Of a DNA stretch of 52,692 nucleotides, positions 25,634-33,193 are shown piece by piece (the first letter of the stretch is position 1; every line of letters begins with the position of its first letter). The DNA lies in the NCBI GenBank assembly GCA_016794345.1, contig JAEUKE010000035.1, forward strand, positions 1 through 52,692. Reading direction: 5' to 3'. The notes beneath the pieces are model-generated. The model saw only the letters and a list, made by a program, of their open reading frames with translations. It did not search any database and was not told where the DNA came from. This DNA is from Myxococcales bacterium (GTDB taxonomy: Bacteria > Myxococcota_A > Polyangia > Polyangiales > Polyangiaceae). Both the position numbers and the translations under genes were made by a program.

Positions 25634-27343
25634 CTACTTCTTCGGGGATAGGCGCAGGCTGAAGACGACCTTCTCCGCTTCGGCGAACGCGGCGATGAGG
25701 TCGCGCTCGAAATTCGCCTGATTCTCGGCCATTTGCTGGGCGTCGCCTCCCACCGCCATCGACATCATGGGCATCTCCATCATCGCGCGCGAGAAGATCG
25801 TCTTGCCGGCCTCGGCATACCAGGTCTCGACCACCCCATACGACCGACCGAACTGCCCCGCCAACGCCGTGCACTGCGTGCCCTTCTTGCCCTCGAACTG
25901 GAACGCGTTGCAGTTGCGGCGCTGGGCCGCGTTGAGCGTCTCGTTCGTCCCGAGCTGTCGAGCCTCCTCGTCCGAGGCCATCTGTTTGGCGCTCTCGAAC
26001 ACGATGAAGGTGAGCTTTGCACTGGCTGTCTGGAAGTCGCTGCCGCCTCGATAGAACTGCGAGACGTGTCGAGTCCAGGGCCCCTGCTTCTCGGAGTCGT
26101 CGAGGTCTTCGGAGTGAAACCAGGTGTCGCGAAACTCGAGCGAGGCGCCGAGGTTCTCGATCTCGATGCGCCCGCTCACCGGCTTGTGCGGGTCCCCGAA
26201 GAGGAAAGATGGCCGCAAGATGACTGTCGCGAGCAGGAGGACGATGAAGAGCGCGCCGCCCGCGCCCACGAGGATCTTCGTGCTGACGTAGTCGCTGACG
26301 GAGAAGCGCTTGTCCTCGACGATGTCGCCGAGCGGATACTTCCCGAGCGGGCCGGCAGCGGCGAGCGGCGGAGGCGCGATGGAATCGGTGACGTCCTCGT
26401 GGAGGCGGCGGCGCTCCGGATCGATGCCGCGACCGTCGTTCTCGACGTCGGCCAGGGGCACACCGGTCTTTGGCGGCGCCGACGGTGGCTTGCTCCTCCC
26501 CGCCTGGAATCGCTTGGGGGCGTCGTCGAGGGAGATCTCCGACGCGAGGAGCGGCGCAGCGCGCTTGAGCGAAGCCGGTGGCTCGCTGGACGGCCGCGCC
26601 GGAGGATCCGAGAGGTCGCGTGAGCGACGCGCCTTGCCCCCAGCTTCGTCCTGCTCGAGCCAGCTCCCACCGATGTCGTCGGCGTCTCCCTCGCGCTCGA
26701 CGTGACGCTTGTGGTGGATGACCTCCACCCCCGAGAGCCCCTCCTTCTTGGATGAGGAAATGTCGAACTCGAACGCGCCGTCGAAGCCGTCGAGCTCGGA
26801 TGGGTCGGGCCGCGGCGGCGGGCGCGCAGACGAGCGCGGCGGGGGGCTCGCCCCGCGCGCCGGCTTGGCAGCCGGTGGTAGCGATGAGCGTCGAGGTGGC
26901 CGCTCGTCGAAGAGCCCCTCGAAATCGAGGTCGTCCGAGATCGCCGACGCCGCAGGCGGCTTTGTCGATGCCGACGCCGCGGGCGGCTTTGTCGATGCCG
27001 CAGGCGGCCTGGTGGACGCTGCGGGCGGCCTGGTCGAAGCAGCATGCAGCTCGGGCTCGCGAGGGGGCGGAGCGGACGAGCCGAGCGGTGGATTCGAGGG
27101 CGTCTCCTGTTGCCAGGAGAGGACCTCTTCCGCGACTCGCCGTGCCAGGAGCACCTTGTTCGCGCCCACGAGGCCGTCCCGGTAGCGCTTGACCAGCGCT
27201 TCGACGTGATCGGACGAGACGAGGCCGGGCCCAGCGATCTCGAAGAGCTCGCCGGCGATACGTTTCCGGTCCACGTCTCGCGCGACGGCACCACGGCCGC
27301 GCGACCATTTTTCGAATTCGTCGATGCGCTCGTCTGCCCCCAT
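25634..27343 (-). CDS. single-pass membrane protein with Pro/Ser-rich cytoplasmic region
   Basis: 569 residues. The N-terminal 80 residues are helical (VEALVKRYRDGLVGANKVLLA). A low-complexity Pro/Ser/Ala region of about 250 residues follows with 7-residue repeats (AASTRPP and AASTKPP). One TM helix comes next (ILVGAGGALFIVLLLATVIL), and then an extracytoplasmic domain of about 180 residues ending FSLRLSPKK, containing one Cys pair near CNAF and TQCTAL. I recognise no family. The layout (cytoplasmic tail, TM, external domain) is like a signalling or gliding/motility anchor. It diverges from the lipoprotein at 27438 with a 94-base shared promoter region. Confidence 0.75.
   Translation of the reverse strand: MGADERIDEFEKWSRGRGAVARDVDRKRIAGELFEIAGPGLVSSDHVEALVKRYRDGLVGANKVLLARRVAEEVLSWQQETPSNPPLGSSAPPPREPELHAASTRPPAASTRPPAASTKPPAASASTKPPAASAISDDLDFEGLFDERPPRRSSLPPAAKPARGASPPPRSSARPPPRPDPSELDGFDGAFEFDISSSKKEGLSGVEVIHHKRHVEREGDADDIGGSWLEQDEAGGKARRSRDLSDPPARPSSEPPASLKRAAPLLASEISLDDAPKRFQAGRSKPPSAPPKTGVPLADVENDGRGIDPERRRLHEDVTDSIAPPPLAAAGPLGKYPLGDIVEDKRFSVSDYVSTKILVGAGGALFIVLLLATVILRPSFLFGDPHKPVSGRIEIENLGASLEFRDTWFHSEDLDDSEKQGPWTRHVSQFYRGGSDFQTASAKLTFIVFESAKQMASDEEARQLGTNETLNAAQRRNCNAFQFEGKKGTQCTALAGQFGRSYGVVETWYAEAGKTIFSRAMMEMPMMSMAVGGDAQQMAENQANFERDLIAAFAEAEKVVFSLRLSPKK
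26948..27043. repeat. short coding tandem repeat (AASTxPP units)
   Basis: About four imperfect copies of a 21-base unit, one expanded by 6 bases, encode AASTRPP/AASTKPP steps in the Pro-rich region of the gene above. Copies differ at several third positions, so they are old rather than recent slippage products. Confidence 0.7.
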
Positions 27344-27437
27344 GGGCCTCGAACGGAGTATGGCACGGCATCGCTTCGCGGGACCACTTGGCGCCGACTT
27401 GGCTCCACGGCGCGAGGCCGACTACGTTCGGGCTCTC

Positions 27438-28442
27438 ATGCGGTCCTCACGGCTCGTCCGAACCGGTCTCGCTCTGGCGCTCCTCGCGGTCGGGTGCGGT
27501 GGGCCTCACCGAGAGCCGGCCGGCCCGAAAGCGGCCGTGGCAGACGAGCAACCCTCGGCGGCGATCGCCCAGCCGCTGGTCACGCACGAGGTGCACGCGA
27601 GCGACGCTCGTGCGGCGCTGCTTCGCCGCTACGCGGAGGAGACCGGGCTCGAAGCGCGCAGCGAGGCCGGGATCACGAAGGTGGGTCCCGTCTTGTCCTT
27701 CTTCGAGGCAAGCTGGCTGGCTGGTCTGGTGCCGGGCGGAGCCGTGGCTCGCCGCGAGACCTACGACGAGCCGGCGTCGCCAGCGCCATTCGCTCGTCTT
27801 CGGGAGGCAGCCGGCCGCGTCCCCACCTACGTCGGCATGCGTCGAGTCGCCGGGGAGCGGTTCGCGCTCGTGACGTGGGAAGGAGACGGCGAGCAGAAGG
27901 ACCGGGAGCTCTATCAAACGAACGCCGGCGGGCCCCGGTTCCTGGAGAAGCTACCCGCGCGGCCCGCGCTCGGCTCATCGAGCGGGATGGTGTTCACGAA
28001 GGTCGGCGACGAAGGGACGATCCTCCAGGTCCTGAACGAGGCCCGCCCCGACAAGGTCAAGGCGGAGCGGCTGCTCGCGTGGCGCTTCACGATGGGCGCG
28101 CGTGAGACCCTGTTCGAGGTCCCGTTTTTCTCGCTTCAGCTGCCCTCGGAGACAACGAAGCCCGCGGACGCGAAGCCAGCGGACGCGAAGCCAGCGGGCG
28201 CGCAGCCGCCAAAGGAAGAGCCGAAAGTCCTCGTCGTGGAGGTCACGCGTCTCGCGCCCGAGGGAGCCGGCGTTCGACTGACCTCGTATCGCGTGACCCT
28301 CCGCCCGCTCGAGGCCAGCCGGAGCGTGCCGCTGGCGCTCAACGAGTGGTCACACGAGCGATGGAAGGACAAGGAGCTGCCCGACCTGGTCGAGATGGTG
28401 AAGGTCGAGCGCGTCGGTGAGCGAAGAAGCTCGCTGGAGTAG
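27438..28442 (+). CDS. lipoprotein with Ala/Pro/Lys repeat linker, unknown function
   Basis: 334 residues from MRSSRLVRTGLALALLAVGCGG (lipobox AVGC). The ORF is open from 27324, but the first 38 codons overlap the divergent gene and lack a signal. A domain at about 40-220 (SDARAALLRRYAEETGLEAR, LREAAGRVPTYVGMRRVAGE) is followed by a repeat linker of PADAKPADAKPAGAQPPKEE and a final domain (VLVVEVTRLAPEGAGVRLTS). No family is recognised. It is probably anchored in the inner leaflet of the outer membrane. Confidence 0.72.
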   Translation: MRSSRLVRTGLALALLAVGCGGPHREPAGPKAAVADEQPSAAIAQPLVTHEVHASDARAALLRRYAEETGLEARSEAGITKVGPVLSFFEASWLAGLVPGGAVARRETYDEPASPAPFARLREAAGRVPTYVGMRRVAGERFALVTWEGDGEQKDRELYQTNAGGPRFLEKLPARPALGSSSGMVFTKVGDEGTILQVLNEARPDKVKAERLLAWRFTMGARETLFEVPFFSLQLPSETTKPADAKPADAKPAGAQPPKEEPKVLVVEVTRLAPEGAGVRLTSYRVTLRPLEASRSVPLALNEWSHERWKDKELPDLVEMVKVERVGERRSSLE

Positions 28443-28462
28443 CCGCTTCGCGCGAGCGTGAC

Positions 28463-28876
28463 TCACTGCTTCGCGACGTAGGTCGTCGAGCGCTTCGCTC
28501 CGCGCGCGACGAGGCGGCCTTCGTCGACGAGCTTCTTCACCGGGAGCGCCCACGAGGCGGTCGGGATCTGGAGCGCGGACTTGATCGCCTCCGCGCGCTT
28601 GCCGGGGTTCTTCGCGACGTAGTCGAAGATCGCGGAGGCGACGCGCTCGAGATCCTCCGCGGAGCGGCGGATGCGCTTGCTCGCTGCCTTGGGCTGCTCG
28701 GCTCGCTTCGACGGCGCTCGCTTGGACGCCCTCGGCGCTCGCTTGGCCGTGGCGACGTCGCCGACGCCGAGCGCGTCGGCGACGGCCTGCAGCGCGGCCT
28801 CACGAACGAGACCTTCGAGATCGGCGACGAACGCCTCGATCCGCCTCCGGAGCTCCTTCTGAAGCGCGCTGTCCAC
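28463..28876 (-). CDS. small DNA-binding protein with AT-hook-like basic linker and C-terminal winged-helix-like domain
   Basis: 137 residues from the GTG at 28876 (VDSALQKELRRRI). An N-terminal helix of about 45 residues (LVREAALQAVADALG) may dimerise. A basic Ala/Lys/Arg/Pro linker of about 35 residues follows (KRAPRASKRAPSKRAEQPK), resembling AT-hook or histone-H1 tails. The last 60 residues look like a winged helix: VASAIFDYVAKNPGKRAEA, LPVKKLVDEGRLVARG and a final strand TTYVAKQ. The start codon lies 9 bases after the desaturase stop, so they form one operon. A role in chromatin structure or regulating the desaturase is possible. The open frame extends to 29722 inside the desaturase and is not coding there. 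Confidence 0.78.
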   Translation of the reverse strand: MDSALQKELRRRIEAFVADLEGLVREAALQAVADALGVGDVATAKRAPRASKRAPSKRAEQPKAASKRIRRSAEDLERVASAIFDYVAKNPGKRAEAIKSALQIPTASWALPVKKLVDEGRLVARGAKRSTTYVAKQ

Positions 28877-28884
28877 GTGTTGGC

Positions 28885-29931
28885 TCAGGGGTATCCGACC
28901 ATCTTGCCCTGCTGCGGATCCCACAGCTTGAGGCGGAAACAGGCGGTGATGGCGGAGGGCGTCAGCGTCGTCACCCCGGGGTGCTGCAGCTCGGGGATGG
29001 ACGCCATCGCGTCGGGCAGCTTGTAAAACGGGATGAGCGGGTTGAGGTGGTGGACGTGGTGGAAGCCGATGTTGCCGGTCAGCCACTGCATCACCGGGCC
29101 GAGCTCCATGTAGCTCGAGGACTCGAGCGCGGCCTTCGCGTACGTCCATTGGTGGCGCGGCTGCAGCGTCATGTCCGGGAAGTTGTGCTGCGCGTAGAAG
29201 AGGTACGCGCCCGACGCGCAGGCGACCATGAGCGGCAAGAGGAACGCGAAGAACGTCGTCGTGAAGCCGGCGAAGTAGATGAGGCCGGCCGTGAGCGCCC
29301 AGTTGATGATCAGCGCCGCAGCGGAGTCCCAGTAGCGAACGACCGACTTGCGGAGCGAGTTCACGCACATCCCGATCATGAAGATCGGCACGTAGCCGAG
29401 CAGAACGGTGAGCGGGTGCCGCACGACGCGGTACTTGAGGCGATCGGCGGGCTTCATCTTCTTCCACATCTCGACCGTGACGACGGGGTACGAGCCGATG
29501 TGGGAGCCGACGATCTGGGCGGTGTGCGCGTGATGGTAGTTGTGCGTCTCGCGCCAGACCTTCGGAGGAGCCATGACGAGCACGCCGAAGACCGAGAGGA
29601 TCGCCTTCGCGAGCTTCGAGTCCTTGAGCAAGGCCCCGTGCATGTGGTCGTGGTAGACGATGAACAGCCTGACGATGAGCAGGCCGTCGAGCACGGCAGC
29701 GGCGAGCCGGACGGGCCACCACGGCGCCATCGCGGCGAGGGCCGTGCCGCCCGCGAGCAGCGCGATCACCGTGACGAGGTGACGCCAGCTCTCGGCGGTG
29801 TTCTCGGCCGCGAACGGCTTGGTTGCGTCAATAAGCGCGCGACCGTCCCTCGCCTGAGCCGGCTTGGGGGCCGGCGGAGCAGGGGTGCTGTCACGAAGCT
29901 GCCCATCGTCGAGCGTCAACACGGAGTCCAT
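28885..29931 (-). CDS. membrane-bound fatty acid desaturase
   Basis: 348 residues. The three histidine boxes of the di-iron membrane desaturases are HDHMH (94-98), HNYHH (130-134) and HHVHH (291-295), with hydrophobic segments around 51-92 and 172-245. The enzyme inserts a double bond into acyl chains of membrane phospholipid or acyl-CoA. The order and spacing fit the DesA/DesC-like family. It is preceded by a 216-base gap in which I see no gene, and it is followed by a small DNA-binding protein gene. Regulation by temperature is usual in the family, but no signal is visible here. Confidence 0.93.
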   Translation of the reverse strand: MDSVLTLDDGQLRDSTPAPPAPKPAQARDGRALIDATKPFAAENTAESWRHLVTVIALLAGGTALAAMAPWWPVRLAAAVLDGLLIVRLFIVYHDHMHGALLKDSKLAKAILSVFGVLVMAPPKVWRETHNYHHAHTAQIVGSHIGSYPVVTVEMWKKMKPADRLKYRVVRHPLTVLLGYVPIFMIGMCVNSLRKSVVRYWDSAAALIINWALTAGLIYFAGFTTTFFAFLLPLMVACASGAYLFYAQHNFPDMTLQPRHQWTYAKAALESSSYMELGPVMQWLTGNIGFHHVHHLNPLIPFYKLPDAMASIPELQHPGVTTLTPSAITACFRLKLWDPQQGKMVGYP

Positions 29932-30147
29932 GTGAGCTGGGGTCCTCCATTGCCCTGGTCAGGCCGGCGAGGCAAGCATTCGTCAACTTTTCGACAGAAC
30001 CGCGTAAGCCGCTTCGCACTTAGCCCGTGGCGAAGGGAGATAAGCAACTACCGAGCCAGCCGCACTTTCGTGCAGCCGACGGGAAACAGACGGCTTGGCA
30101 CCTGCTCGACCGCAAACGAGCTGACGCACCGCGCAGCGCGCGGGGCT

Positions 30148-30585
30148 CTAACTGCGGAACCGGGAAGGGCGATCCACGAGGACGCTCGTGATGGCGGTCG
30201 AGGGGTTCACCCCGCTCGCGCCGGCGAATCGCCTGGCCTCCTCGCGATCGGAGAACAGGCCTCCGAATCGAGGCGCCTCGTTCGAGACGAGCTGACCGAG
30301 CTGCATCCGCTGGACGGGGTCGGCGACGAGCACGGCGATCGGCTGGCCGCTGGCTTCCCACGCCGACAAGATCTCCCCGAACGCCCTCTCGATCTTCGGT
30401 GTGACTGCGCCCGGCGCGCGCCGCACGTCGAGGACGAAGCCCGCGACGTCGTCCAGGATGAGCGCCCTGGACTTCAGCACGAGGAGCTGGACGTCACGTT
30501 CGATCTCGGTGCGCCGCTGGACTCGAGCCACGGCGACGCCATGCTCGATGTCTATCGTGAAGTTCTCGCCTGACGCTTTCCTCAA
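30148..30585 (-). CDS. small protein, possibly STAS-like
   Basis: 145 residues with alternating strands and helices: GVAVARVQRR, LVLKSRALILDDVAGFVLDVRRAPG, ERAFGEILSAW, PIAVLVADPVQRMQLGQLV, FSDREEARRFAG. This is the strand-helix order of STAS/SpoIIAA-like domains found widely in myxobacteria as single-domain proteins. No phosphorylatable Ser is clear at the usual loop. It is the third gene of an operon with 30607-31278 and the SPFH gene (gap 21 bases). Fold assignment is moderate; function unknown. Confidence 0.65.
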   Translation of the reverse strand: MRKASGENFTIDIEHGVAVARVQRRTEIERDVQLLVLKSRALILDDVAGFVLDVRRAPGAVTPKIERAFGEILSAWEASGQPIAVLVADPVQRMQLGQLVSNEAPRFGGLFSDREEARRFAGASGVNPSTAITSVLVDRPSRFRS

Positions 30586-30606
30586 TACTCGGCCAGCTTA
30601 TCAACC

Positions 30607-31278
30607 TCACTCGGCAGGACGAAGCCGGATTTCGAAGCTGAGGACGCGCGCACACGCACGGGTGGCCGCATGCGTGACACACCGGCGCAGCATTTCTGCC
30701 AGATCCGGGTCACGTTCGCTCGCCACCAGGTCGGCCGGCACGACCTGCAAGACGATGCGCCGCTGGGCGATCCATTCCTCCGGGATATCGACCATGTCGA
30801 GCGCGCTCCGGCGCAGCAGGGCTGCGGCCCGCCGGTGCCCGTATGCCTCGGCCAGGCCTGCCGCGGCCTCGATCACCCCCTCGGGCGTGGTGTCGTCGGC
30901 CGCGGGACGCGACGAGCGGTAGGCCGTCGACCAGGGCGCGTCGACGAACGGGAGCCGCACCACGACGAGCAGCTCCGCGAGCTCCGTCGTGCCGGACCGG
31001 ACCGCGGACGCCACCGCCCAGCGAATCTCGTCGAGATCACCCTCGCGCACGCGCAGGCGCACGAAGTCCTCCGGGCTGACGATCAACGCGAGCCTGCAAG
31101 CGTCCACCATGCGGCTGCCCACGGTCCACGACTCCGTTCCCGGGGCCTGTGTCATGGAGGAGCGCTCAACGAGCGCGGCGAGATCGCGCTCGCCCTTCGC
31201 GGCGAGGAGCTTGGCGGCGACGACCGCGACGGCCGCGGATCGGTCTATCGGCGCGGACTTTTCTGACAGTTCTGCCAT
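30607..31278 (-). CDS. hypothetical protein in SPFH operon
   Basis: 223 residues, all-alpha/beta soluble pattern without signal peptide or TM helix. It contains VAVVAAKLLAAKGERDLAALVE near the N-terminus and a C-terminal helical part (DLAEMLRRCVTHAATRACARVLSFEIRL). I recognise no family or motif. Its ATG directly abuts the TAA of the SPFH gene (TAAATG), and the STAS-like gene follows 21 bases after its stop. The tight packing suggests it works with the SPFH membrane protein. Confidence 0.65.
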   Translation of the reverse strand: MAELSEKSAPIDRSAAVAVVAAKLLAAKGERDLAALVERSSMTQAPGTESWTVGSRMVDACRLALIVSPEDFVRLRVREGDLDEIRWAVASAVRSGTTELAELLVVVRLPFVDAPWSTAYRSSRPAADDTTPEGVIEAAAGLAEAYGHRRAAALLRRSALDMVDIPEEWIAQRRIVLQVVPADLVASERDPDLAEMLRRCVTHAATRACARVLSFEIRLRPAE

Positions 31279-32178
31279 TTATACTTTTCGCCGGGCGAGC
31301 GCCGTCTGCGCGGCCTCCGCCTCGGCGATCGCCTGGGCCTCGTACTCCGCCTGGGCGGCCTGCATGGTCTGGAGCGGCGCGGAGCGCGGCACCTGCGCGA
31401 GCTGGCCCGTCGCCGCCTCGGCGGTGGCCGCGGCGATCTTCCGCGCCTGGCCGTGCACGTCGTCGAAGGGCTTGGCGAGGTCGAAGATCACCTTCGTCGC
31501 GCCGCTCTGGGCGAGGTTGGCCAACGTCTCGAACCGCCGGAGCTCCATCGCCCCAGGGGAGCCTGCGAGGATCTCGGCCGCCTCCGCGAAGTTCTTCGCG
31601 CTCTCGACGTCGGCCTGGCTCTTGATGACCACGTATTTGCGGTCTCGTTCGGCGATCGCCACCTTCGCGAGGCTCTCTTGCATCTGCGGGGGCAGCTGCA
31701 CGTCCTGCAGGCCGATCAGCTCCACGTGCAGCCCCCACTGGTTCACCACCGTCTCGACCTGGGTGCGCACCTTGGCCGCGATCTCCTCGCGATGCGCGAG
31801 CAGCTGGTCGAGCGGGGTCTCGCCGACGACGTCACGGAGAACGACCTTCGCGCGGTCCTTCACCGCCGCCTCGTAGTTCTCCACCGCGAGCGCCGCCTTC
31901 TCGGGATCGAGGACGCGGTAATACACGACAGCGTCGACCATGGTCGTCACGTTGTCGCGGGTGATCACCATCTGGCGGAGCAGATCTCGGTTGCGCGTCC
32001 GCATGTCCACGCGCTTCATCTTCTGGATGATCGGAAACATGAGGGTGAGCCCCGGCTCGACACGTCCGGTGAATTTCCCCAGCGTGAACTTCAGCGCGGT
32101 CTCCCACTGATCGATCTGGCGGAGCCCCGACAGGATGTAGATCAGCAAGAGGAACCCGAGGACGAGGAGAACCTCCAT
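31279..32178 (-). CDS. SPFH/band-7 (slipin/stomatin-like) membrane protein
   Basis: 299 residues. An N-terminal membrane helix (MEVLLVLGFLLLIYILS) is followed by the SPFH domain (about 30-190): VEPGLTLMFPIIQKMKRVDMR, VTTMVDAVVYYRVLDPEKA, LRDVVGETPLDQLLAHREEIA, VELIGLQDVQLP. A long Ala/Glu-rich coiled coil (about 195-290) ends TALARRKV. Such proteins oligomerise into membrane microdomains and regulate proteases. No NfeD partner is next to it, unlike most slipins; the partners here are an unknown soluble protein and a STAS-like protein. Its start codon overlaps that of the divergent mobA. Confidence 0.93.
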   Translation of the reverse strand: MEVLLVLGFLLLIYILSGLRQIDQWETALKFTLGKFTGRVEPGLTLMFPIIQKMKRVDMRTRNRDLLRQMVITRDNVTTMVDAVVYYRVLDPEKAALAVENYEAAVKDRAKVVLRDVVGETPLDQLLAHREEIAAKVRTQVETVVNQWGLHVELIGLQDVQLPPQMQESLAKVAIAERDRKYVVIKSQADVESAKNFAEAAEILAGSPGAMELRRFETLANLAQSGATKVIFDLAKPFDDVHGQARKIAAATAEAATGQLAQVPRSAPLQTMQAAQAEYEAQAIAEAEAAQTALARRKV

Positions 32179-32812
32179 GATGGACGAGAGCCTACCAGCT
32201 GCGCCCCTCGCCGCCATCGTGCTCGCCGGCGGCCGCTCGGAGCGCATGGGGCGTGACAAAGCGGGCATCCGCCTCGGCGGCGAGCCCTTGCTCACCCGCA
32301 CCGCTCGAGTCGTCGCGGAGGTGGCGCGCCCCGTGGTGGTGGTCGCGGCCGCCGGGCAGGTGCTGGAGCTGGAGCCTCTGCGTGTGGAGGTGGTGCGAGA
32401 CGAGGAGCCGCACGGTGGCCCGCTCGTCGCGCTGGTGCGCGGGCTCGACGCCGTCGGCGAGCGCGCCAGCCATGTGTTCGTGTGCGGGACCGACCACCCG
32501 CGGCTCGCCGCCTCGGTGATCGCACGGCTGAACGATCTCGTGCAGAGCCACGACGCCGCCATCGCGACGATCGGCGGCAGGCCGCAGCTCCTCTGCGCCG
32601 TCTTCAGGACGGCGGTCCGCGACCGCGCTCACGCGTTGGTCGGCCGCGGACTGCGGAGCATGCGCGCTCTCGCGGAGCAGTTGGAGGTGCGCGCCGTGAC
32701 CGCGGAAGAGCTCCTCGACGACCCACGCGTGACGCGCGATGATCCCGCGCTCGACTCGTTCGTCGACGTCGACACACCGGAAGACCTTCGCAAGCTCGAG
32801 CGACCCGAATGA
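32177..32812 (+). CDS. mobA: molybdenum cofactor guanylyltransferase
   Basis: 211 residues. The nucleotide-binding signature is IVLAGGRSERMGRDKAGI near the N-terminus, then VVRDEEPHGGPLVALVRGL and VFVCGTDHPRLAASVI, and the C-terminal DSFVDVDTPEDL. MobA attaches GMP to molybdopterin to make the bis-MGD cofactor for DMSO reductase-family enzymes. Length fits (about 200). The first ATG at 32177 and a second at 32180 are both possible; either overlaps the start of the divergent SPFH gene. The stop overlaps the next lipoprotein start as ATGA. Confidence 0.9.
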   Translation: MMDESLPAAPLAAIVLAGGRSERMGRDKAGIRLGGEPLLTRTARVVAEVARPVVVVAAAGQVLELEPLRVEVVRDEEPHGGPLVALVRGLDAVGERASHVFVCGTDHPRLAASVIARLNDLVQSHDAAIATIGGRPQLLCAVFRTAVRDRAHALVGRGLRSMRALAEQLEVRAVTAEELLDDPRVTRDDPALDSFVDVDTPEDLRKLERPE

Positions 32813-33189
32813 AGAACCTGCCTCTGGCGACCTTCCTGTTCTCTCTCTCCTGCGCGGGAGGTGGGGAGGCACAGCCGGACAGCCTCGCGACGCCCACCGG
32901 GGATTGCAGCGCGGCGGCGGCTGCGGCGCGCGAGCGCGTCGCGAAGGTCGCGAGCGAAAACGTGGCCTGCGCCACCGACGCGGACTGCGCGAGCGTCGGC
33001 CTGCGGGCGAGCTGCTTCGACGCGTGCACCACCGTCGTGAACCAGAGCGGCAAGGGCGCCGTCGATCGCGCCAGCACCCTGGTGGAAGCGGCCGAGTGCA
33101 AGGCCTTCCACCACGCCGGGTGCCAGCTCGTCGTACCGCCGTGTGCTCCGCCTCAGCCAGCGACCTGCGTATCGGGCAGCTGCCGCTGA
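32809..33189 (+). CDS. small Cys-rich lipoprotein
   Basis: 126 residues with lipobox LSCAGGG. The mature part has ten further Cys, including NVACATDADCASVGLRASC, EAAECKAFHHAGC and a final CAPPQPATCVSGSC. The spacing suggests disulfide bonds in the periplasm or outside. It is coupled to mobA through an ATGA overlap, but its role with Mo cofactor synthesis is unclear; the coupling may be chance in a compact genome. I recognise no family. Confidence 0.72.
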   Translation: MKNLPLATFLFSLSCAGGGEAQPDSLATPTGDCSAAAAAARERVAKVASENVACATDADCASVGLRASCFDACTTVVNQSGKGAVDRASTLVEAAECKAFHHAGCQLVVPPCAPPQPATCVSGSCR

Positions 33190-33193
33190 CGCG

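Noticed and set aside
26948..27043. CRISPR-like array
   Set aside because: The units are contiguous, in frame and coding; no spacers.
32177..32812. IspD/other nucleotidyltransferase instead of MobA
   Set aside because: The LAGGRSxRMGxDKA motif and the short length fit MobA best.
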